Positions 27,601-36,600 of a DNA stretch of 64,000 bases are shown piece by piece; position 1 is the first letter of the stretch, and each line of letters begins with the position of its first letter. This DNA is from Mytilus galloprovincialis (Eukaryota > Mollusca > Bivalvia > Mytilida > Mytilidae): NCBI RefSeq assembly GCF_965363235.1, contig NC_134844.1, positions 55,982,872-56,046,871 on the forward strand. Direction: 5' to 3'. Under the pieces are notes generated by a model. That model was not told where the DNA came from and searched no databases. It saw only the letters and a list, made by a program, of their open reading frames with translations. The position numbers and the translations under genes were made by a program.

Positions 27601-30600
27601 CTGAGCTACACTAAATCCACCAAAAATCGAGTTTGATCTCAAGGGCTAAAGAAGGGTAGGTAGTTCCTGCTCTACTAATGGGACCTGTACTATTTCATAA
27701 CTTCAGGCAAATATAAGGATTTCAACAATACATGTATGTACCATTTATTGTAACAGTTAACTTGTAAGACAAGTCGGGGTAGAAGTAGGCATATTTTTGG
27801 CAGATTAGACAATATACGTTTGATGAAACGAGTAATAGTAGAGAAGGTCGGTAAAATAAATTCTTCATAGTTGCGAATTATAATTGTTGTTGATTAATTC
27901 TCTGTTAATATTTTAATCATGTTTTGTCTGTAAACAGTTTTTAGTCTTTTAAACTAAAATCACGAGCAATCACCCTCGATTAAAAATTGATCGGCAATTC
28001 ACAAAGAAAAACGTATTAATCAAATGTGTTTTGGTACAATTTTTAAGAGTATTTTTTTTATTACAGCGTCATTTATGAGTCTTTCGTAGACGGAACGCAC
28101 GTCTGGCACAAATTAAAAAAAAATGTATCCTGGTTTCTATGATAATTTATTCATTTTGGTCGATGCCACTGCTGGTGAAGTAATTCCCTAGGGTTTGCAT
28201 GTTATGCGGTATTGGATGTCTTGTTAATATTATCTGCCGTACGGTATCGTGCAGATCTTAACGTCGACTTTATTTGTTATATTGTGGCTAGCTGTTTCAT
28301 TGTCTATTATACCACAGGTTTTTTTTCTATTTATATTGATATATTGGTTATACAAATTACCTGCTGAAGAAATATTTTTTCCAGGGTATTCCGGCAATGG
28401 TTCATCCAGATCTTTACTTCCATCAAATAGCAGCAGAACAGTACCTTCTTGCAAAATGAATAGCTGATGTGTCATGTCAAAAGCTTTCTGTCCGCCAAAA
28501 TCTACCAAGTCCGATGGTGCAATCTCTAGATTATATTCTCCACGTCTTATTTCATCCAGTATACTTTTTCGTAAGTCCTCTTCTTGAAGCACATTTGACG
28601 TATTTGATAAAGCTGATGCTTTAGAGGTAAGCTCTTTCAAATACTCAGGATATGAGTTTTCTGTTTTCTTTTCTTTTTCTGCAGTATTTCCATCATTTCT
28701 ATTTAATGTTGGTGTTCTTATCAGTTCAGGTGTACTATCAAACTGAAACAAATCTTGAATGTCAAAGTTTGATTTCATATATATACTTCCATACTTCATT
28801 TGTTGTGTTATGTCTTTATCTAAGTCATTTCCTAAAGCTTCGTCAATTTCCATTTCGTCTGTTAACGTTTGTTTCAAATGGAACCATTCGTCAATCGGGA
28901 CAGCGTCTTCAAATTCAGGTAATGCAAAGGATTGTCCAACTTCAAAATCAACTAGAATAGGAATGGAAATAAAAAACAAGGATTAAATAATGTATGATAA
29001 CAGTATTTTCTTTAAGGTTTATTAAAACCCTTCTGTAGCCATTTTTGTACGAATTTTTCAAACTCTAATTTTATCAAAACTAAAGATATAATAAGTAATA
29101 GGGATAGGCCATTTAGTACATGTTCCAAGGGGAAACTTGATGCAAAGCATTATTTTTTACTGTTTCATTGCATTTGATAGAAAAAGAGGACTTTGTGGCA
29201 AATAAATCAAGATTTTTATAGAAAATCCACAGCCTTTAATACAGAGATTTTTGTTATGAAATTTGAAACATAAATTACTCACTTGATTTTCTATGATGTG
29301 CTAGTGTTTATTTTTTACAAAAAGTTCTAAGTAACCTGTAAATTCCAAAACACCTCGTGCTGAGTCACTAAAGTCGAGCGCACCCTAAAAGGTGTACTTG
29401 ATTTTGGCCATATTTATACTTGTCTTAACCAATAACTACATTTATAAACTTATTTTAAGGAAATCAATGCTAGCACTGCATGCAATAATCCTATATCTAT
29501 CAGTCATCAAATTGCCAAATATGAGAGTACAAGGATAAAGGCTGTGGATTTTCTATAAAAATCTTGATTTATTTGCCACAAAGTCCTCTTTTTCTATTAA
29601 ATGCAATGGAACAGTAAAAAATAATGTTTTGCATCAAGTTGTCCCTTGGAATATGTACCAAATGGCCTATCTCTATTATTCATTATATCTGTAGTTTTGA
29701 TACAATTGAAGTTTGAAAAGTTCGTACAAAAATGGCTACAGAAGGGTACATAAACCTTAACCCAATATCCAACGTTTTAACAAAAAAATGTCTCAAATTA
29801 ATAATTTGAAAGATATGAAATAATTTTTTTTGTTAAATTACAAGAATGACTGAAATGAATGTCATGTATGTGATGCTTACAGAACAGTCAGGAAAAAAAA
29901 GTTGTTTGTCAATGTAAAAAAAAAATAACTAATCAAAGAATTCAATTATTGAAAAATATTCACCTCGTAACCAAACAACACTGTTAATCAACTCATGAGC
30001 TACTCACATTCGTTAATTAATGTGTTTTTCGGTCACTTGTTGATATTTTTCTCTATTCAAATTCTTCGATTATTTATTCTATTATTACCCATTTCTTTCT
30101 TTTCAACTTTATTGGATGCTACCTCTTCTTTTTGTATGTTTGTCATCGCAGCTATTACTTTCCCATGAACTGTGTGGCACAGCATACCTTTAATAAACAA
30201 ATAAAAAGTAAATGTATAAAATAATAAAATAGCGGAACTTTAAAAACAATAATTCATAATTCTTAAGCTCAGAGTTCTTAAGTGTTTAAAAAAAACAAAT
30301 TAAACAGAACCAAGGTGTCAGTCATATTTGATAAGTGCTCATATATTACAACTCACCGCTGATACGAATGCCGACTAATAATAATGTCATTCTGTACAGC
30401 AGTACTTGGACAAAGTATGATTTGTTTTGTTTATTCGATATTGAATTAATTCAAAGCATTGGCAAATAGATAGTTGATTTGTGAAAGGCGTGAAAAATTA
30501 TCACAAACTATACTCATCACTGCAGACATTTTGATTCGGAGAAAATGTGTGATGATATCTTTGACTGACGAACGTGCTGACGATAGGAACGGATAAGACG

Positions 30601-33600
30601 AATGCAATTGGTGTAACTGCACAATCATATTAGAGTGATAACACATTTAATTCAAATCATTAACAACATGTTGATGTTCACTTTTAGATAATGTAATGAA
30701 CGGCCATTGGACCAAAAACAAATTCCAGATCCATAACTATCTTTTAAACCAAACTCAATAGTTATGCAAGAGCATTTACTCACATCGAGCGATTGCATAC
30801 ACATTTTCAAACCGAATACTGAACTAGGGAAAGTTTATAACTTGTATTCTAATATAATTCATATAATGTGCGTGATACACTCTTTTTCTGTATTGACAAA
30901 ATCAAATAATAAATTAAACTCATCATAGCACCATGATTGGAATTTGATATTTGCGCCAGACACGCGGTTCGTCTACAAAAAACCCATAAGTGACGCTGAT
31001 CACACATCTAAAACTATTGTATTTGAATATGTGAGAATCCTTATTTCAAGTTGTTGAACACGGGAAGGAATGGATATGTGTTTTATAGAACTATTTAAAA
31101 TTCATAGCAAATTATTAATGTTATCAACGAAAACTCTTCTGTTTCATAATAAAAAAAATCAGTTCCAGGTCTCTTTCATGTACACAAATGTATCAACATC
31201 CAACGTAAATTAAAAAATACATAAAACAAAACTCTCGACTTTATTTTGTCAAATATAAAACGCACAATACTGTTTAAAAAATGTTGTCAACCACCATCAT
31301 CGAGATGGTTGCAGGAAAACTAAAATTTAACAGTACCTCGAAATTGCAATTGAATCTCGTCATAGATTTAAATGATTATAATCACATGTCTAGTCTATTA
31401 TTATTTGATACACCTGGTGTTTCGGTTTAGGCTTTAGGCCAAGGCATTCCTTATCAGGTACCCCTAACCCGTATTTTTGTAAGTCTAGTTTTAATGATTG
31501 TATACATTGGATACTGAATAATATTACTGGGGCACGACACCTGGCGTATTCCTAGATTTTCAAAGTATGGTTTACAGTATTAACTTTGTTTTATTTAATG
31601 AATTATCTGAGTTTTGATGATGTAAGCATGTCCTTCAAGCTATTTTGCTTTTTGTAGGCTATAATGGATGGTCTCTGAAAAAGCTGTTTAGCAGTTTCGT
31701 CTTTTTCAATAATGTGCCAGTGCTTTCGTATGGTTTTGCCTAGTTGTTTAACCATGGGATAGTATTTAGATATGAAGCATAGGGGAATATTTTCCCGTGA
31801 TTTGTTTCTATATTCAGTCGGAAACCAGGTTGAAATAGAACAAAAGAATCGAAGCTCTTTGTTAGAGAAGGCGATAAATGTTTACTGTATTGATTACTAT
31901 AGTGACAAAATTTTAAAAAGTTAATAGAAACAAACAAAATTGCAATTTTCTTCTACATTACGAGGTGTTTTATTTTAAAAACACCATTTGCATAAGTTTT
32001 CAATTTATCTAGTACACAGTTAAGCAGAACAATTAGATATCAAGTCGACGACATGGGTATCTTTCAAGTTGGATGAAGAAAATGCATAACCTCCGATTTT
32101 TATGAAAAAATTACCACGGACGGAAAACATATCAATCTATTAGTTCAGTAATTTTCGTGTCTGCCCTTCCATTATGTGACTGAAGAAAAAATTCCAAAAA
32201 ATGGGTAACAATTGTATCGAAAAGAGAAAATCGAGGTCACCTTTTTATGTTAGGGCGTGTTTGAGTTGAGTATTTTGTCTTGATATCGTACAAAATAAGA
32301 ATATTTCATACATCGTCTCGCTTCAGATTTTATCATTTTTATATATTAAAGCTACAGGTTGACTTTATAACACAAAAAAATCACAGTACTAAAAGATGAA
32401 ATATATGGGTCAAGTGAAATACCTATCTAATGAGTCATAAAAACAGAGAAGGTGTGTTCGAGTAGCTATTTTTTTTACTGAAAGTACTTGACGACAGTCT
32501 TTCAAGTTGGATGATGAAAATGCATATCTTCGAAAAATTCCAATTTTTTGTGTGTGATTACTATGGTTTATAGTCTTCATACACTAAAAAAATCTAGTCT
32601 GCCCTTCCACGAAATATTTAATTAGAATTTTTTTAAATGTTTATGAATTTTCGAAAATTCCACCTGACAACCGATCAGACAATAGTTTTCAGTTGAATCA
32701 ATGCAGACAAGATTATTAACTGATGCTCATTATCTAGTTGATACATTTGCCTTTTAAAATACAACTGACATATAAGGATCGTAATGGTGCAATGTGGATA
32801 AATTTATCGGTTTCCAAGAGCAATATTGGTAGCGCGTCATCCCTACAATGGCTTCCATTTCTACGATTGTGAAAATGAACTGGCGTAATGGGGAGATAAT
32901 TTTGACGAAGTAGACTCCTGACTGTATTTTAACATGTGATTATAATCATTTAAATCTATGACGATATTCAATCGATCAAACATTCAGATTTATGAGTTTG
33001 ACTGTCCCTTTCGTATCTTTCGTCCCTCTTTTTTAAGCCTCTGCATGGTTCTTTGGATTGGTTCAGGACACGTCTTATATTTAAAAATAGGGATGTACAA
33101 AATCAATGCTGCTGTTAGTGATTTTACAAAATCAAAGATTTCACAAATTCACTGCAACATATATTTAGAGCAAGTTATACTTCGTCCACCAACATAAGGT
33201 ACATGTCCAATAAACGGATATGTGTACCATAAGATACTAAAATTTGCAAATCATTAATTCTTATCTTCAATAATTTGTATCAACCTTTTCGTATTTGAAT
33301 CATTTTCTTGTCTTTTAGATGAATACCATTTTGCCCAAAGTATATCTGTAACCCATTTGTTGATATCCATTTATCTGGTACTTCGTCTCCAGTTAAAACA
33401 CATGCCAGACTTGTCTTCCCTGCATTACAAGGACCTCCAAGATAAACACGATTTTCGTAGGAATCGTAAAAGCCATGTTCCAATAGTTCATAAAATTCTC
33501 TTGAGTCCAATAACGAAGGAGCTGAAAGAGTCGTGTAATTATTTCTTAACCATGTGACACACCATGGTTTGCGTCTATATTGCGTCATATATTAAAACTA

Positions 33601-36600
33601 TTGCCAAGTTTACTTGTTCAATTCAGCGATTAATATTGATGCTTATACGAGGCTGCATTTATATTAATAATAATAATTACTACAAAACGACATACTGTCG
33701 CAATAAAATTTAGGAAAAAAAACAGATATCACTTTCATCAGATATCACTTTCAAAAACTTTACAAACTCATATGTGGGCAATTTACAGCAACAACAAAAA
33801 TTACATTAATAAAGCTTTTGAAGTTTTGTATAACTTGCAAATAAGAAATATAAATGATAAGAGTGAAAAATTGCTTGCATGAGAATTTCATTCTTTTGCA
33901 AAACAATGCAAACGTCTCAATGAGATACTGCAAATTGTCGTAACGACATATCTTGTTGATTTTGTTATTTTCGAGATAAAGCTGGTAGCAATCAAAGGGA
34001 TTGATTATCAACTACAAAATAAATGTCACTTTATAATGACTGTTACAACTTACTTTTTCCAAATCTACCTTTCTCCATCCAGACTGGTTTCTGACTTTTC
34101 TTTTTCAACAGACTGGCAAATAAATGTTTTAGCTGATCAGCCTCAGTTAACAGGTTTTCTAGTTGTTCAACCAATGGAACACATTTCTGTCTTGTGCTTG
34201 TTAGAATTCTATCAAGCATTCTTGCTACATCTTTAAAAACATTGAAATAGTACATCGTTTCTGTATCAGTCAGTTCCTTGTTTCTTCTGCATTGGAGTTC
34301 CTGTTTAGTTTTCTTTATTGCTTCTAAAACTTTTGCATCTATTTCTTTTTTCTGAAGCTGGAGCAAAGCAGATGATAGAAGCATTGTGTCAAAATCTGTG
34401 TACCCATTCTCCTGACTTTCGAGAAACTTGAGATATTCTGTTGCATTAAAATATCTAACTGAATGGTCCGACAAAACAATCCAGTTGAAAATAACTACAG
34501 GTGGGACAATTTGATAAAGTAATTCTCGAAGAATTGTTGATAAGGTATCTTCGAAAGCATAGCCAATCAGTGTGTATCTTGATTCGGGAATTTGCAGATG
34601 TTCTAGGTCATGCCCAGGTGGAAGATACCAATATCGCGGGATAGATTCTATTAAAAAGTGAGATTTTTTTTTAATAAAGTGAAATAATAATACACATGGT
34701 ATACTTAATGGTAGACGGGAATATTAATAGCGTAACCGAAAGCTATTATATGGAGTTGTCTTATGGTTTTATTTTGTTGAATATTTTGTTACAGGAAGAG
34801 GTTAATGATTATTTAATGATAACAAAGAACTCTAGAATGTTTCAATTTATCCTCAGATCTAATATTTAACGATTTGGATTTCTACAATTTAGCTGTTCTA
34901 ATGGCGCATTTGTATTTAAGACACTATTGTACTTCCTTAAATATACTTGCCTTCTATAGGATTTGCATGTTCATAGTTTTATCAACTAAAGAAGGAAATG
35001 CGAACTTTTGCACTGAATCGAATTTAACACTCGTGACTGAACACCACATACCTTTTAACTATAGTAACTGAACAATAATAGTCCTTGACATAAAATCTTT
35101 TTAACAGAAAACTAGAATAACACTTACCATTATTTTTATTATAATTTTACTTTAAAAGATAAAACAATCTGTATATAAATTAGACCTTTGGTTTTCCAGT
35201 TGGAATTGTTTTACACTAGTAATTTGTTTAGGCCCCTTATAGATAGCTGGTAGGTATGAGCCAATGCTACATGTTGTAGACCGTATATTGACCTATACGT
35301 ATTTAGTTCTATTGAAGAATTTTTACTTTTAAATATAGCTTATATCAGTATCAATACGGTAATTTTCCGGTTATGGATTTAGATATTTCGGTTTCAAACT
35401 TGTGGCTCTATGCAAAATTAACGGACAAAAGAGATGAATCCGCTTTGTTCACTATGGTCAATTTCCATTTTTTTGTTTTGGGTGAAGTATTTCTTCCGGT
35501 TTCTTCATACTTCTAAAACCAATTGTCACAGATAGACGAGTGATGAGTTAGAAGGACTCTGTACTTATAAAACTTTGACTAATACCTTACACAATTAACA
35601 ATTTAATCTAGTACAAATTTAATGTTCAAATTAAACAATTTATTCTGTTGCACTAGTTAACTGAACTGCTGTAGAAAAATACACTTCCTGTCATCAAAAC
35701 TGGCCCAACATTGCGATTGCAAGTGCCAACAAAATAAGTTATCATGATATATGGTAAATACAAATCATGCACTCTTTTTTTACATGTTTGCGCTCAGTGT
35801 TCCCGAATTAGAAAGCTGTGTCACAAATATTGGGAAATGTTAACTGTTTGTTCAACGAACTTGCTTTTTAGGAATTCCGTATAACTGACAATTATTTGCA
35901 TACAAATACTGATCCAGATACTTATCTACGAGCAATAAACTAAAGTCACATTGCTCATACTGGCTTTTGCTAACAGTTCCCATTGACAAAATATTCATAC
36001 CTGGGTTATTTCTAAAGGTTCCGAATTCTTGTTCCTTCGCTGCTATATATGTAAGGCCTTCTTTAAACCATTCGAATGTTCGTTCGTCCATACAACACGT
36101 TTTATAGTATTCTAACTTGGCCACGATACTGTCAAGTGGTGCTTTCATCTCAAGTTCCAAATCTTTTGCTATTTGTATAAGAACTGAGAAAATTTTTCCC
36201 ATTTCTGTATCTGTCAAACCTGCATTTCCTCTATATATAATTTTATCGCGTTCTGTCAGAATCCATTTTATATCAAAAGTTTCAAAACTGATAAATTTAT
36301 TTATCATGAGCAATCTTATCAAATATAAACTGAAATGCTTGTATCCATGATGACGGCATTGTCCTATGATATTTTTAATAGTCAATGGTAGTTCATCAAA
36401 AAATTGCGATGTCATTATTTCCCTACACAAGTATTCAGGCGGTAGCCGTGAAGCCATACATTTACGGACTTCATCAGTAAGTCCGACTTGAATCGCATAT
36501 ATAACTCTCATGTAGTTCGTAATTTCGGGCGGTAACTGAAACTCTTCTCGTCCATACATACGTGGATAATATCTTGGTCCTACAAATTGGGAAATATTTA

